Shown: positions 48,801 through 61,972, numbered from the stretch's first letter. The stretch is 64,000 nucleotides of DNA from Chytridium lagenaria (GCA_025449115.1 JAHLKC010000073.1:124001-188000); one strand, 5' to 3'. Program-made: numbers and translations. The notes: generated by a model from the letters alone, not told the origin.

Positions 48801-50760
48801 ACAACTCGACTGCCCTCTGTCCCCAACCCTTTTTCCCGAAAATACCAAACCCCTTTACACCCTATAATCTCGTCGATATCGTGCTTTGCTATATATAGTT
48901 ATCTCACACCCTTTTGCCTTCTTAGATGTTTGATATATTCTTAGATTCCCCTTTATTTCACACATTGTTGGTTTTGTTTTCGGGTCGCGTGAGCTGGTTC
49001 TCCGTATTCCCCATATTCTTCCCCACTTTCAATCTAAATGAGCATGCTTTTTTCCTAATCATTTTTTTGTGTACTGTGATGTCCTGTGAGCCTATTTAAA
49101 GCGAAAATTCAGCCCCTTGACACATTGTTCCTTCACTTGAACCATACGTGGAAAGCTATCGATCGCGACGAATAATTTGAACATTCATGAAGCACGTTCA
49201 AAAGATCCAATCGGATCGTTTCATGACTACTTTACATAAATTGATTATTATTAAAGGTTCCCCAGAAATCCCATCAATTCAGATTTTGACTTAAATGCCT
49301 ATAACCGTGTTCAAAAACTTCAGTTGACATAATAAGCGTTTTTGGCAGTTGACTAATTAAAATGAAGGACTTTGTCATTGAAATGGGGAAGCTTGGTGGC
49401 TTCATTGTCTCAGTCTTCCAATCCATTGCTGCGCATATCTTTGGGACGTTGGAATTTGGCAATTGTTTTATAAGTTAAATTTCGGATACCATATAATTAA
49501 GTCAACCTCAATTCGTGTTTCAGTTGCGCTGCCGCATCTGAATTCTACTGCCTCATTAAATTATAAACTTAATTCTAGGAATGTATTTAATTGTTTATCG
49601 ACTCCTCCACATGTCAGCCTTCTTCATCATATTGTAATTGATGGAGCGTACTATCCAGTATCCACGCCGTCCTTTACGTTAACGGCAAAACTTCACTATC
49701 TAAAAATAATTTATTTCATGATCTTAGTGTTGTCATTTCGAGCGTTGCATCGAAACATCTGTCAGACGGGTAAGAGAATAAAGGCTATATTCAATTTTCT
49801 GAAGAAACTCAAACTATGGCATAGCGTGTGTGGGAGAAACTACACAAACTTTCACAACATTGTATTTTCGTCATTCGTCATGGAAACTTCAATTTATAGT
49901 AAATAAATTAGCCCCCGCGTCAAATACCATCTGAAACGCCTTCTTACTGTCAGAAAATTTGGTTAATGATGCTTGGGCTAAGATTCCTAATTTGCGGTAA
50001 AGCTCGTCTGGTAAGGTAAGTATGCATGCTCAAGACGTTTATGGGACTGTAAATATACACTTCGATAGATAAATAAATACTAAAAGCTTCATCACTGGCC
50101 TCAGAAAATCGGCGCTGATGCAACATGAGTGCTTTATTGCGGAGATAAGCTTACATACATTTATTTACGTATACATTTGCACTTCATAGCACGCGGAGGT
50201 ATTTTTGTTGTTATGTTTATGTGATGATAGAGAAACACCCTTAAAAAAATACCCCTTCAATAATAATATGAGGGAAGCTGTAAATGTGTCTTGGGCAGTT
50301 GGCCGCAACATTTTTTAATTGACCGCTCGTCCCACTTAAAATTTAAATTTTTCAACTCCGAGGCGGTTTGGTTGGAGGGGCACCTTTCACCTCACACTAC
50401 AGCATTAGGGGCCCAAGAAGAGAAGGAAAGAAAAGGGCGTCCTGTTTACCAAAACAAAGTCAGCGGCGCTTCCCTTGAGGGCCAAATTCGGTGAGCCAGC
50501 CGATTATTTTTTTCAATGAGGGAAGGAGATTGGCGTTGAAAGTGAGCGGCGTTTATTTGATATCAACCTTTACCTGTATTTGCTCAACCGCTAAACGTAA
50601 TTACTTGCGGTTGACACCTGGAAACGCTGCTGAGGGGAATTTGCCTACTTTTACAACAGCATCAACAATTACTCTTACCGGCATTGCTATATAGTTGGTA
50701 CTTTCAAAATTCGAATTGGAGGAAGGCTGGACGCGGTTCAACAGAGACAGCTTAAGGATC
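48801..50760. other. 2 kb region between the two 7TM-RGS genes
   Basis: AT-rich DNA holding the 3' UTR of copy 1 and promoter of copy 2. An open frame at 49463-49906 (147 residues, partly hydrophobic) starts at a real ATG but has no recognisable domain; I regard it as doubtful. The minus-strand frame at 49462-49274 looks random. Confidence 0.45.
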
Positions 50761-52980
50761 ATGTCGACCATCATGAAGTCGGCATTCATCTCTGTCGCCG
50801 TTGTCAATGCCATGTAAGATTGACTAACTCCTTACCCTAAGCTTGACATCACTGACGCAACCTAACAACTCAACCTGCAGCTTCATCATCTCCACCACCT
50901 CCCTCTACATCATCCGGAGACAACACCGCGAAATCTCTCAAACAAGCCATACCCTCAACATCGTTCAAGCTTTCTCCACTCTCACCCTCTCCACATCCAA
51001 CCTTCTCTACATAGCGTGGCACCGATCCTACCCTGGCTTCGTCTCCTTCTGGCTCATCAGCATCTTTACCCTCCTTTGGATCCTCTGCATATTTGGTAAA
51101 GCCATGCGTCTTGTCCTCCTTTACCGCTGGAACCTCCACGCCTTATCCGTTTCCGAAGGCCTCTGCCAGCGCATCGAACTTGCACGGAGACATCCTGATC
51201 CAAGGATCCGGATGACTCAAGTTGTTGCAGCGGTTGCAGCACCTAGCGGTTTTACGATAAATGAACGATCAAAGACGGCGTTGGTACCGCTTGACGTAAA
51301 GCCGTTTTCTAAAGCAAAAGTGAAAAGGAATGATCATGAGATTGAGGCGTATCCTGAAATGAGGTTTCATCAGAAATTGGTATGGTCGATGGGGTTGGCG
51401 TTGTTGGCGCAGGTTATAGGATGTTTTACGTTGCAGGTGATGCTGCCGAACCCTGTGTCGATCTTTCCGATGACGGCTGGAGACGACTCGAGTTCACTAT
51501 TTGTGACGCATTTGCTATCAACATACATTATTTTGTTTTTGTATCTGGTGTTATTTACACCCATATTCATCTACCTCCTGAAAGATATGCGGGATGCTGT
51601 GAGTCAATATGCTTTTTGCCCTTTACTGTTACTTACATAGTTGTTTAATGGCAGAACGGCATGCGCTTTGATATGATGGCAACGTTGATCATGGGGATCC
51701 CCATCCTTCTCCTTTGGGTCATCTTTTTGATCCTTTTTTACGTAAAGGCCATACCACAAACTCTCCTCTGCAATCTCCTTGTCGAATTCATGCCCACGGT
51801 CCTGTGTATAGGTGCACACATTACATCCGTCGTACTACCTTTGATATGGACCCACACTGCGTATTCTATCGTTCCTATGGAATGCGAGAGTCGTTGGGAC
51901 AGTGGCTGGAGAAACTGGTTTTCAAATAAAAAGAAGAAAACCCAATCAGCCTGGGAATCCTCAGCAGCTGAAGTGGTGATGGGTCAAGCTAGAGGTTCCC
52001 CCATCTCTCTACTTCATAACACAGCTTCCTCCTCCCCGCTCCTTCATCCGTCGTCAACGTCAATAGGAAAATGCACACCGCTTCACCTCACTGTCGAAGA
52101 TTTTGCAAGAGTTATGCACGATATTGAGCTTTACAGCAAGTTTAAGCGGTTCGCTGCACGCGATTTAAGCATGGATTGCATTCTTCTTCACGATCATATC
52201 TTGCCCTAAAGGTGTTGTTTGACGTGTTAGTGGATGGAGGTGAGGTTCCTACAACAGGAATCATTACCACACAAGCGAACGGCGTGGAGCAAGATCTTTC
52301 TCTCGCCCCGACCCAAAGCGTAACACTCGGAAGAGACCCTATCAACTTATCCATCAACACCGCCGTCACCCCAGTCACAAGAACATCCATGCTTCAACGT
52401 CCTGCAACCGTCCCCACATATTCCAACTCAACTAGTGAGGAATTCAGAGATAGCCTCAATATCCGTATGTCCCTACCCCGCGCGAGTTTCATCTTACGAG
52501 TCCCCGAAAACTCTCAGTTCACTCCTATCCTCTCTCCCCGCGTTTCCACTCCTATCTCTACCCTTCCCCGCGCAAATATACCTGCACCGATAGCAGTGTC
52601 ACCAAATCTTCCCCCACCACCGCCAACACTAGTCAAGACGCTGAAATGGTCAGAGTTGAATGCACCCGCGTGGTCGGTTGTGAGTCATAGCCATAACGTC
52701 TGGGAAACATTCTTGAAAGCGGATGCGCCTGTGGAGGCTTCATCTGTGTCAAAGGATTCGAGGAGGTTTGTGGAGGCGAATTTGGCGAGAGGGATTTATA
52801 CGGTTGATATGCTGGATGCTATTGAGCAGCAGAATGTGGATATTATGTTTTGGGAAATATATCCAAAGGTATGCCTTATCTTTATCATGTATTTTCGCGT
52901 TGTGTTTTCTAACCTTTTTTCTTGCTTAGTTCATGCGTGCGTATAACCTTGATCGGTTGCACCGCTACGGCATTTTGTGA
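50761..52980 (+). CDS. 7TM-RGS receptor, copy 2, with large insert in the RGS domain
   Basis: Same architecture as copy 1. Exons 50761-50813, 50881-51598, 51655-52868 and 52930-52980. Introns fall after TM1 (phase 2), after DMRDA before NGMR (phase 0), and after YPK (phase 0), exactly as in copy 1 (WNVKDA/NGIR; YPK/F). Seven hydrophobic spans, then VEDFARVMHDIELYSKFKRF (start of RGS). A Ser/Thr/Pro-rich insert of roughly 150 residues follows (52230-52680), then HNVWETFLKADAP...LARGIYTVDMLD...VDIMFWEIYPKFMRAYN. One frame break near 52200 falls just after the first RGS helices. The insert is about four times longer than in copy 1. G-alpha target unknown. Confidence 0.82.
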
Positions 52981-53559
52981 ACGCGTCTAAACCCACAACA
53001 CGTAAACATTCATATCGCTATCAGTTCCTTTAAATCAACCACCTACACATCGCTTTCGACCCGATCATTTACCCATGTTCCAATATCCCGCACATGTGTT
53101 TTTGCCTCACCGTTCTTCCTATCATTTATACCAGCATTCCTTTGTAAAGATCTATCTTTTTTCTTCGCCATCAATACAATGCTATTTTATACGTATTAAT
53201 AGCTTGTGGTTTGAATTTAATTTCGCATACAATTTACTCTGCCAAAATCTCATATCTCGCTTAATGAATGCGTTGCATTCCAGTTCCATTTTCCAGTTGT
53301 GTGACGACGGTATCACCTATTTTTTTTAGGAGGTGGTTTGTGAAGTTTTTCGGCGTCGTCCGGACTGCTCTGAGGTCTACTTCCCGCCTCCTTCGTCGTT
53401 AGTCCTCGAACTAGTCACCCCAGTAATCCATCTGGAAGTGGTAGTCCATAGTCCGTGTTCGAATCTAGTTAGTTTCTTTGTCTAAGGAAGTGAAAGGCAA
53501 CAAGCTTTTCCTGGCACCTTCATCCATCCGACATCCTACCAAAATCAAACGCATCCACC
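52981..53559. other. Intergenic region upstream of the TIR-Sel1 gene
   Basis: About 580 bp with no gene. An open reading continues upstream of the chosen ATG (53560) to about 53478, but without ATG. A TTCGAAT motif near 53460 resembles a tRNA T-loop, but the flanks do not pair. Confidence 0.45.
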
Positions 53560-56500
53560 ATGTCAGATCCATCTCTCTCACCAGCATCATCTCCCAACTC
53601 CAAACCCTTGACTCAACCCTCGACTCCATCAACACCGAACTTAAATCACTTGCCAAAGATCTAACAGACATCATTGACACCACATCCGCTCTGGAAAAAC
53701 GCATTGACGAAGCCCTTGACCGCTCTGACGATGCTATAATTGTAGCGCTCCAAAAACGTGTCACCCGGTTAGAAGCAAGGGAGGATTCGTTGAGAGAGCG
53801 TGAACGGGATCTGAGGATGAAGGAACGGATGGTGAGAGAGGAACGAATGGCGGTGTTGAACGTTTGGAAGGAAGTAGCGGCGAGTTCCTCTGCTACTACA
53901 TCTCGGGCTGTCTCGCCTGCTGAATTATCTTTGCCTGTAGCAGCCGAACAATCAACACCAACAGTTGTAATCCCACCCATCGTAATGGAATCACTACCTT
54001 CGGCAACGCCATCACAGGATCGACCAGAAAGTGCTGCCGGAGCGGCTTTTGCATGGTTGGCGTCTACTCGAGCTGATGATCTTTCATTGGAAGAAATTCC
54101 TTCCAGAATGCTCACACCGCCTGTGAGTCCAGATCCAATCTTGGCTTTAGACTCTGCGGTTTATGACGAGAAAGCAGACGTATTGTCTGGATCCATATCA
54201 GAGGGGGAAACCACTGCTTTACCTCAGTTGGATATTGATTCTCTTGTTCCTGAAATGGACATGGTGGCTGCTGCACCTGCAGCTGAGGTGCTCGACTTAG
54301 GAAAGGGCGCTGAGGATGAGAGGATTATTGTAGAAACACTGATACAGGAGCCTGAAACAGCTGTCGTGGAAACGAAAGACGAGACACTGGTTTCATCTGT
54401 GACTTCAAGCATTGTTGTCGATGCCGTGCCGCAAATGATATCCGGCGAAGCTCAAGAAGATCCAACAACCTTCGCTCCCGTGGAGTCTGAAGTCCAGCAG
54501 AAATTTTCAGAGGAGGCTATAACTGCTGAGCCAGAAGAAGGATCTAAGATGCATCCTACAGAAGTCGCTGAATCCACCTCTTCGCATGCAGGAAGTGTCG
54601 AAGATGATCCTGAAACTGAAGGATACACCGCCCCAGCCCTTGGTCTGCGCAGCGTTCGCCACGGCTCCCTCGTCCGTGGTATCCCAATGGAACGTTCCTC
54701 CCCCATGGTGGCATCGCCAACATCGATCACGAGATTCAACCCCAACACCCGCACCCCCGCCATTCTGGAGCACCCCGAAACTGCCGTCTCCACCGAAAAC
54801 ACCGAAGATCTTCTCATGGACGAAAATACACCTGTCAAATCCTCACTTGCAAGAATCATCCATCAATTCATCTCCACCCCACCTGTCCCCGCCAAAGCCC
54901 CACCAACCCGTGGCGCATCACCTATTCAATCGTTTTACTCCTCCATTCCACCACCGAAATCCATCACCATGTCACGAAGTAATTCGTCACTTGGGAAACT
55001 CACCTCTCCGTCTCCGCGTAATAAACCTAGGGCGACGTCATCGGCTATCCCGGTTCCCTTGTATCAGTTGGGACGATCCCCAAGCTCATCGAGTGCAGGA
55101 AGTGTAGCGTCATTTTCACCGGATTTGATTGTGACGGAGGATGAGGGAGAGGAAATGTTTTTTCAAAGAGGGCCTATGCCGAGTCCGTTGATTGAAAGAC
55201 GGAGGGAGAGTATGAGAATAATGAATCAACAAATGGTTGATGAGGGGTTTAGGTGGAAGGTTATGGTTAGTTACTGTTGGGATGACGTGAATTTGGTGAG
55301 TATCCTTTTTTTAGCTTTTTTTCTGAAATTTGTTAATGGTATTACATGAAGCCTTGCGATCCGAGAAAAATAGCCCAGCATTTAAGTGATGCTGGACTTT
55401 CGACTTGGTTGGATATTGAGCGCCTTGACTCACGCAAGGCTGTGTTTCCACAACTCGTTGATGGCATCTTGCGATGTAAGTTAATGCATTATGGCTTGTT
55501 ATGTGTTATCGTTCACTCGCTGAGTTTTTTTTTTTTTTTTTTTTTTTTTTTCATTTTCTTCAGCCGATGTCATTATTATATGTGTTTAAAAGCTTGGAGT
55601 CGCTCTCCTATATGGTTCGTTCCCTCCCTTTTTATCGTACCATAAAAAATTGGTATCGAAATTGGTTTTAATTTAATACTACCCGTTTTCTTTTATTCCA
55701 TATTCGATAGCAATAAGGAGTTCCGTTTGATTTCGCAGCTCAAGGTGCCTGTACTGATTGTTCAGATTGGAGAGACTCGGCCGGGATGTTGGAAACGAAT
55801 TGGAAGGGTTACTTTGCAGAATCCTGGGGTGAGCGACTGCATGTTATTACTCTCGCCTAAGTAATGTTTTTAATTTTTTTTTAACTTTTGATTTTTTGTT
55901 GTGTTGAAAGATTGTCGACGCCATCAAGCCAAAGAACTTAAAGGCCTCTCGACATGATCCTTAGCGAAACACGATGGCTCGTTTCTCGTACCCTCTCAAC
56001 CCCGAACCTTCCCTTCCCAAAACACAACCTTTTGCACCATCCCTTCCCTCTCCAATTGGTCCGCTCCTCTTCCTCCTCCTCGTCCCACTCCTCAACATCT
56101 ACTCTCACCTCCTCTCACGCAACAACGATCGTCTCACCGTCTCCTTCCCCTTCGCCCTCTATGTCCCGGACGTCTTCCAAACGTTACAGTGGACACTCCG
56201 ATCTAACTGGTTCAGCTCTTTTTCACCACTTCCAAGCCAACACCCCTTCCCCTCTCTCCCAGAAATCATCAGCATCTCCAAACGACCTCCCCGGTGTTGT
56301 TGCCTTAAAAAGACACGCAGATAGGGGTGACGCCATGTCGCAGTTTCGTCTCGGCGTTCTCAGCGATGCTGGGATTGGCGTGAACCCTTCCTCCACACCA
56401 TCCACTGCTCAACATAGCCCCGCAGCGACCGCCGCGTTTAAATGGTTTTCCTCTGCCGCAGAACGTGCCCACAGGGACGCCAACTACCGTCTTGGAAATC

Positions 56501-58124
56501 TTTTTGAGAGAGGACGCGGCGTAAATAAGGACCTTGAAAAAGCGAAACGGTTTTACGAAGTCGCATTTGAGATGGGTGATCCGGATGCTGGATGTGCCTT
56601 GGCTGGTGTATTGAGGGAATTGGCGAAATCTGGTGTGAAATCTGCACATGAGGAGTCACGGTCTTCACCACCACCAGAGGAACGATGGTCGGATCATGCT
56701 GTGGGTATATTGGAACGGTCTGCAACACTTGGATCCATACGGTCTATGTTTCGATTGGGGATCGCTATGCATGATCGGAAGAATCATGCTCTTGCTGTGG
56801 ACTGGTTCCTTCGTGCTGCAGAAGAAGGTGACGACGGAGGTGCCATGTTTAATCTTGGGACGCTTTCTGAACGTGGTCGTGGATGCAGGAAATCGTTGAG
56901 CGATGCCGCGAAATATTATGCTATGGCTGCAGATCACCGGTTTGATGTTGCTGCGGCTGGGGGTTTGGAGCATGCTATGGCGAGTGTGCATGCGGTGTTT
57001 AATCTGGGGGTGTTTTATGAACATGGGTGGGGAGTTGAAAAGGATTTAAAAAAGTGTGTGGACATGTATAAGGAGGCAGCAACGTATGGGCATCGTAGGG
57101 GGCAGTTTAATTATGGGGTCTGTTTAAAAAAAGGGGAGAGGGACGCCTAAAAATTTGGAGGATGCCGTCAAGTGGTTTATTAAGGCCGGGGAGCAGGTGG
57201 GTTTGCTTTTATAGTCTTGTTGCAACGTATAATTGTTATTTATCTGACGGTATGGGTTATGTATTTAGGGTCATCCGGATGCTCAGTTTAATCTTGGGAA
57301 TAGCTACAAGTATGTATCTATGTCCTTTACGTATGTATTGGTGTAATTCTAATGTCTTTGGTAAACAGATACGGCGAAGGCGTTGAAAAAGACCTGAAGG
57401 AAGCTGCACGATGGTACCAGAAGGCTAGTGAGCAGGGGCACTCCAAGGCGCAATTCAACCTTGCACTATGCTACGACGAGGGCGAAGGCATTGAAAAGAA
57501 CCCTGAGGAAGCCGCAAGACTGTACAAGCTCTCAGCTGAAGCCGGGAACGCCATTAGTCAATTTGTGAGTTGCAATTCCGTTACTCTTATTGTTGTTTGT
57601 GATTTTTTTTTTTGAAATGGTATATTAAACCTTAATGTATTTATGTTATAGTACTATGGAACAGCCCTTGAGCAAGGCAGAGGTGTTTGAACCAGATATT
57701 TTTGAAGCTGCACGAATGTACCGCCTCGCCGCTGACCAAGGCGACCCGGACGCTGCCTCAGTCTCGCCCATTGCTACCTCTCTGGCGAGGGTCTACCGCG
57801 GTCCCTCAAAGAGTCGATGAGATGGTTCCGCGTCGCCGCTGAAGCGGGTGAGCTGAAGCCCAATTCATGTTAGCATGCTTCTTCGAAAGGGTCCCAATGG
57901 GGTTGTCGGAGAGGCCATTGGGAAAAATGGGGTGGAGAGTCTTTTGTGGTTGAGACGAAGTGCACGACAGGGACATGTTGAGGCACTTTTTTGAGGTTGG
58001 ATGTGCATTTGAGAGTGGATGGGGGGTTGTGATGGATTTTGAGAAGGCGGGGCGATGGTTTGCGAGGGCTGCAAAGGCGGGGCACCCAAAGGCTGCGCAG
58101 AGGATTGTGGTGGGAAGGAATTGA
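53560..58124 (+). CDS. Coiled-coil - TIR - Sel1-repeat protein
   Basis: ATG 53560, then after a frame break an N-terminal coiled coil with EAREDSLRERERDLRMKER. About 420 acidic, Ser/Pro-rich residues follow. The TIR domain (about 55250-55810) has WKVMVSYCWDDVNL, GLSTWLDIERLD, VDGILRS/DVIIICVSKAWSRS, NKEFRLISQLKVPVLIVQI. The Glu of NKEF lies where TIR NAD-hydrolases such as SARM1 have the catalytic Glu. After ...LKASRHDP a stop at 55963-55965 is bypassed by one missing base, and a Ser-rich linker leads into about 13 Sel1-like repeats (e.g. AQFNLGNSYKYGEGVEKD, AARWYQKASEQGH, EAARMYRLAADQGDPDA) ending at TGA 58122-58124. Introns include 55295-55368, one with a T27 run, and others in the repeats at about 57199-57268, 57313-57369 and 57565-57650. 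If the stop at 55965 is real there are two genes; continuous coding without UTR favours one. Confidence 0.75.
55525..55551 (+). repeat. T27 homopolymer in a TIR-domain intron
   Basis: Uninterrupted run of 27 T between the donor after GILRC and the acceptor TTCAG near 55563. Long T runs are common assembly error sites. Confidence 0.9.
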
Positions 58125-59155
58125 TTTACGGGATACTCGTATTTAACTTTGTTTAAAGCGTATCGTTCAGTCCCTGTTTGTTTTTTTTTTTCTTTCGGTC
58201 GATCCTTTCTAATTAAGTCTGTTCTTTCTTCTTTTTTGGTTAGTTTATCTTTTGCGACGGTCTTTGAAGTCGATTCCTTATTGTATCTTTTCCATTTTCA
58301 ATATTATTCTGAAATTTTTAAATAGACTCCCTATGTACGATTTTTATTATTATTTTTTAGCCACACTCGTTATTTGAACCCTACAATGCGGGACTTTGGG
58401 GATAATAATCCATAAATAATAGATCCACGTTTATGTTGAATGGGGAGGGGCTGCTGCTGATGAAGTTACGGAAGCGGAGGCGGACAGCCTCTCCACGACC
58501 ACGTCCGCAAGTTTGCCAATGGGCCCCGTGGACGTAAAGTTTGAGGCTGAGCGCACGTAGTATTAGGGATCATTACGATGATATCATTGGCCACAGAACA
58601 TTTCCTTATATGGATATAAAGGATAAATTTGGGTGATACAGACAATCTCACATTTGAATAATTGTTATTAATAATTATTTTATTTATTTATTTATTTATC
58701 ATAATGATAATAATTTTTATGTGTCTGGATACCACTTAGTTTTGCATGTCATCTTTACGTGCGAGGCTTTTTTGTTTTATTTAATTAAATAATAATAAAT
58801 AGTTTCTCCACTTTGGCGCACTTGTGCCATCAATCACATTTATTATAAATTAAATAATGCTGTATTTATATAAATACTCCTTCCCTCGTTGTCACTTGCC
58901 CTCTGATTTCATCATCAAGTAAAGTATTAAATAATTAAAAATATTTAAATACAAAATAAGCCATTTTATTTTAGTATTAAAAATATTTTTATAACTTTAC
59001 GTATATTTATTTACACTCGATTTCTACACTCACTCAGTTATCATCATCATCATCAGCACACACATACATACATTCATTCATTCCTTACCTACCTACTCTT
59101 ACGCATCCATCCATCCCTCCATCCTTGCACTTTGCAACAAAGTACTATTGAAATC
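58125..59155. other. AT-rich upstream region of the CaMK-like gene
   Basis: The first ~250 bp are T-rich and hold the TIR-Sel1 3' UTR. From 58660 to 59000 the DNA is nearly all A/T with TTTA and TAAATAA units. CAT, ACAT, CATT, CTAC and CATC arrays follow up to 59125. No ORF. Confidence 0.55.
59041..59125. repeat. (TCA)n, (CATA)n, (CATT)n, (CTAC)n, (CATC)n arrays
   Basis: A series of short simple repeats directly upstream of the CaMK-like start codon. The order and units are very like those upstream of the GATA gene at 4850-5175. Confidence 0.85.
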
Positions 59156-60786
59156 ATGATGCAACACCTCCATCATCACATCGACTCGGATATCACAAAG
59201 GAATACGACATGATTGCCGGAATGGCAAGACGCAAAGCATACCATGTCGTCCGTCGAATCGGTGAAGGAACTTATGGTGTTGTCAGTGAATGTGTTGAGC
59301 TTTCATCGGGTTTCACTTATGCCATGAAGTCTATTTGTAAAAAGAGGTTTGGCGATAACTCAAGAATCGCAGACTTTGCGAGAAGAGAGATTGAGATCCT
59401 TGAGACGCTTCCGCCGCATCCGAATATCATTCATATGGTACTTTATTTTTAGACACTTTGATTTCCCCTTTGATTTGCTCATTGACACTGACTTTGTCTT
59501 TCCTTTTGATATTGTAGAAAGAGTGGTTTGAGACTTCGGAAAAATTCTACATGGTGTTTGAGTTGGCAACGGGTGGAGAGCTGTTTGATCGTATTGCAAA
59601 AAAAGAGTTTTATACGGAGGCTGAGGCTGCCGATGTTATCTTTGAACTTCTTCACGGGCTCTCCCATCTCCACAAGCATAATATTGTCCACCGTGATATC
59701 AAACCCGAAAATATGTAAGTTCATTCCTTAAGCTCTTTCCTCTTCACCAATGTAATTATACTCACACACAAGTGCAGCCTTTACAAAACATCAGACGACG
59801 CATCCACCCTCCTCCTTGCTGATTTTGGGGTCTCGAACTTCTCCACTGAACAAGATCTGTTGACAACTTTTGCGGAAGCCCCGCATACGCCGCACCCGAG
59901 GTTATCAGTGGAAGCGGACATGGCCTCCCAGCAGACATGTGGGCAGTGGGGGTCGTCACCTTCACCATGCTAATGGGATTCGGCCCCTGGTGTCATTGTC
60001 AGGACAACCCATCCCTTTACCAAGCTATTCTCACTGGCAACTGGAAGTTCGAGAGTCCATACGCTGACAACATTTCTGATCTCGGTGAGTTTCCTTCTCT
60101 TCTCTTATGTAGCTTGACCTCCCTCAGCTCCTCTCTAACACCTCCATTATTTTAGGCAAAAGGTTCATTCGCAATCTTATGCAAGTCGATCCCGACCTCC
60201 GCCCCGAATCCTCCATCGCAATACTAGACCCATGGCTTCTTACTCACAGCCGTCTCGCTCAAAACTTCCTCAACAGATCTCTACCCGCCCTACCGGTTCC
60301 CCCAAAGCCTCTTTCGTGCCACAAAACACTCCCTCAACGCTTACCCCACACCCCCTCACGACTCCTTCACCCTCCCCCGCTCTCATCCATCCTCTTCAGC
60401 CACCCTCTCCCGTCCAATCACAAGCTCATCCACCATCTCCCGTCCAATCACAAGCTCATCCACCATCTCCCGTCCAAGCACGAGCTCATCCACCGACTCA
60501 ACCAAGTGTTTGCAATGAATCCTCTTCAACCCTTTCCCGACCAAGTACGAGCTCATCCAATAGCACAGATTCATCAACGTGGAGTCCACGAAAAGTTTAT
60601 TCACCGCTATGCGTGGGGTACTGCAAACCCTTAAACTCCCTTCATTCCTACACGAAAGTCTACGGAACTCTCTCCAACGCCCCCGCCGAAACCGATGAGA
60701 CGACGGGCAGAGCAGCGGGGGTTGAAGAAGAAGGCGTCCATGTTGAGGTTTGGGAGGGAGATGTGATGACGGAAGAGTTGTTATAA
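59156..60786 (+). CDS. Calcium/calmodulin-dependent-type protein kinase (CAMK group)
   Basis: ATG 59156. Exons 59156-59437, 59518-59714, 59778-60084 and from 60156 join in phase. The kinase domain has GEGTYGVVSE (glycine loop), YAMKSI (ATP Lys), VFELATGGELFDRI, HNIVHRDIKPEN (catalytic loop), LLADFGVSNF (DFG), a GSPAYAAPEV activation segment, PADMWAVGVV and a final MQVDPDLRPE...LDPWL. ELATGGELFDRI and AYAAPEV point to the CAMK group. One T is missing from a run near 59873, breaking the frame in the activation loop. The C-terminal ~170 residues are Pro/Ser-rich with three copies of a ten-residue repeat. The frame is uncertain after 60300; I follow the one ending at 60786 because of its Ser/Pro composition. 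No calmodulin-binding helix can be identified with confidence. Confidence 0.8.
60401..60490 (+). repeat. Three 30-bp tandem repeats in the kinase C-terminal tail
   Basis: Units at 60401-60430, 60431-60460 and 60461-60490 differ by a few bases and code for PPSPVQSQAH-type decapeptides. The 30-bp length keeps the frame. Confidence 0.9.
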
Positions 60787-61972
60787 CCTACCTGTATTTT
60801 TGTAAATATGAATGTATACCCATGCGCTTTTAAATATTCCCATGCATTTTTGTTCAATCAGTGTGAATCGTATTTGTGAATTAGCTATTATGACCTGTTT
60901 CTTATAGACTTCGGCAAGAACGTAGCTAGCATGTAGCATGTCGACAGGATAATAAGATATGGGATAATTAAGTGCACATAATGCCACTAATGAAATTGCA
61001 ACAACATCCATGACCCACCAATTTGTATCTTTATCTGGAAATACTAAATACCAGAAAAATAACATCGAACTTTGGTATAGTTCTCGGGAAACTCTGCATC
61101 ATCGTAATTTTTGTAACCCCAAAAAAGCATACAACTCACCCTTGTACGATTTGGTAAGAAACCACAGATTGTATGAAAGTACTATTTGAATGTACTGCTT
61201 CATATATAATGGGCATAGTGAACAGCGGCTGCTTAACTAACTTATAGGCAACAACGTATATAAATCCTCAAAGCTAACATTTTGCATCTGCGCGACTCTC
61301 TTGGGTTCTACTCGGAATCTTTTATTTGTTGTTGTAACCCGCCGTCACGAAATCTCAAAACCTATCAAAACAATTGCTTGTCATAGATGCATAGAACAAC
61401 GAAGTTCATCATGCAATTGTAAACTCTTGAGGGCATAATAGGGAGCAACGTTAATTTTTGTTTCATTGGTGTTGTTTTGGTTTATTAATAATCGCTTATG
61501 CAAGGTGAAGTATGTGTATGGCGGAGGCAGTATTATCGTTCTTTATGACAAAATATGTTGTATTATAACCGTATTAGTCTTTAACTGAGGTTTTATCTAT
61601 TCAAGAGTTTGCCAGTTGTGTAAAAAAGATGTTGTCACTGCAACTATGTGATTGGCAAAGTATGTTCTCGGGTCAGATGGACATCGGACGGTGAGATTGG
61701 AACTCACACAACGGATTAGCCGAAATTTGTTATGTCTATTGCTTAGTTAAATGAGAACTAAAGAATTGCTATTGCCTTGTTGGTTAATTAAACTTCAAAT
61801 AAACAAAAATGTACCTAACACTGCCATATATATCTGTTTATTAGCTAATGTGCTTATTGGGCTTTTGTGTATGTCTTGCACCATTAGTTCGCGGCGTCAG
61901 GCCCAACACTAGAGTGCTCTGGAATTTACGCATCATCAGAGTTGAACGTGAACCGCCCACTGGACTTCTAAT
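60787..61972. other. Intergenic region before the Copia remnant
   Basis: About 1.2 kb, AT-rich. A minus-strand frame at 61065-60781 (94 residues, partly hydrophobic) starts at a real ATG but overlaps the end of the kinase gene and shows no family. Nothing else supported. Confidence 0.45.

Noticed and set aside
53330..53475. Possible tRNA (TTCGAAT T-loop-like motif)
   Set aside because: The flanking bases do not form a T stem or an acceptor stem, and no D or anticodon arm can be placed.
60781..61065. Minus-strand hydrophobic ORF overlapping the kinase end
   Set aside because: AT-rich origin of hydrophobic codons, no family motif, overlaps the 3' end of a good gene.
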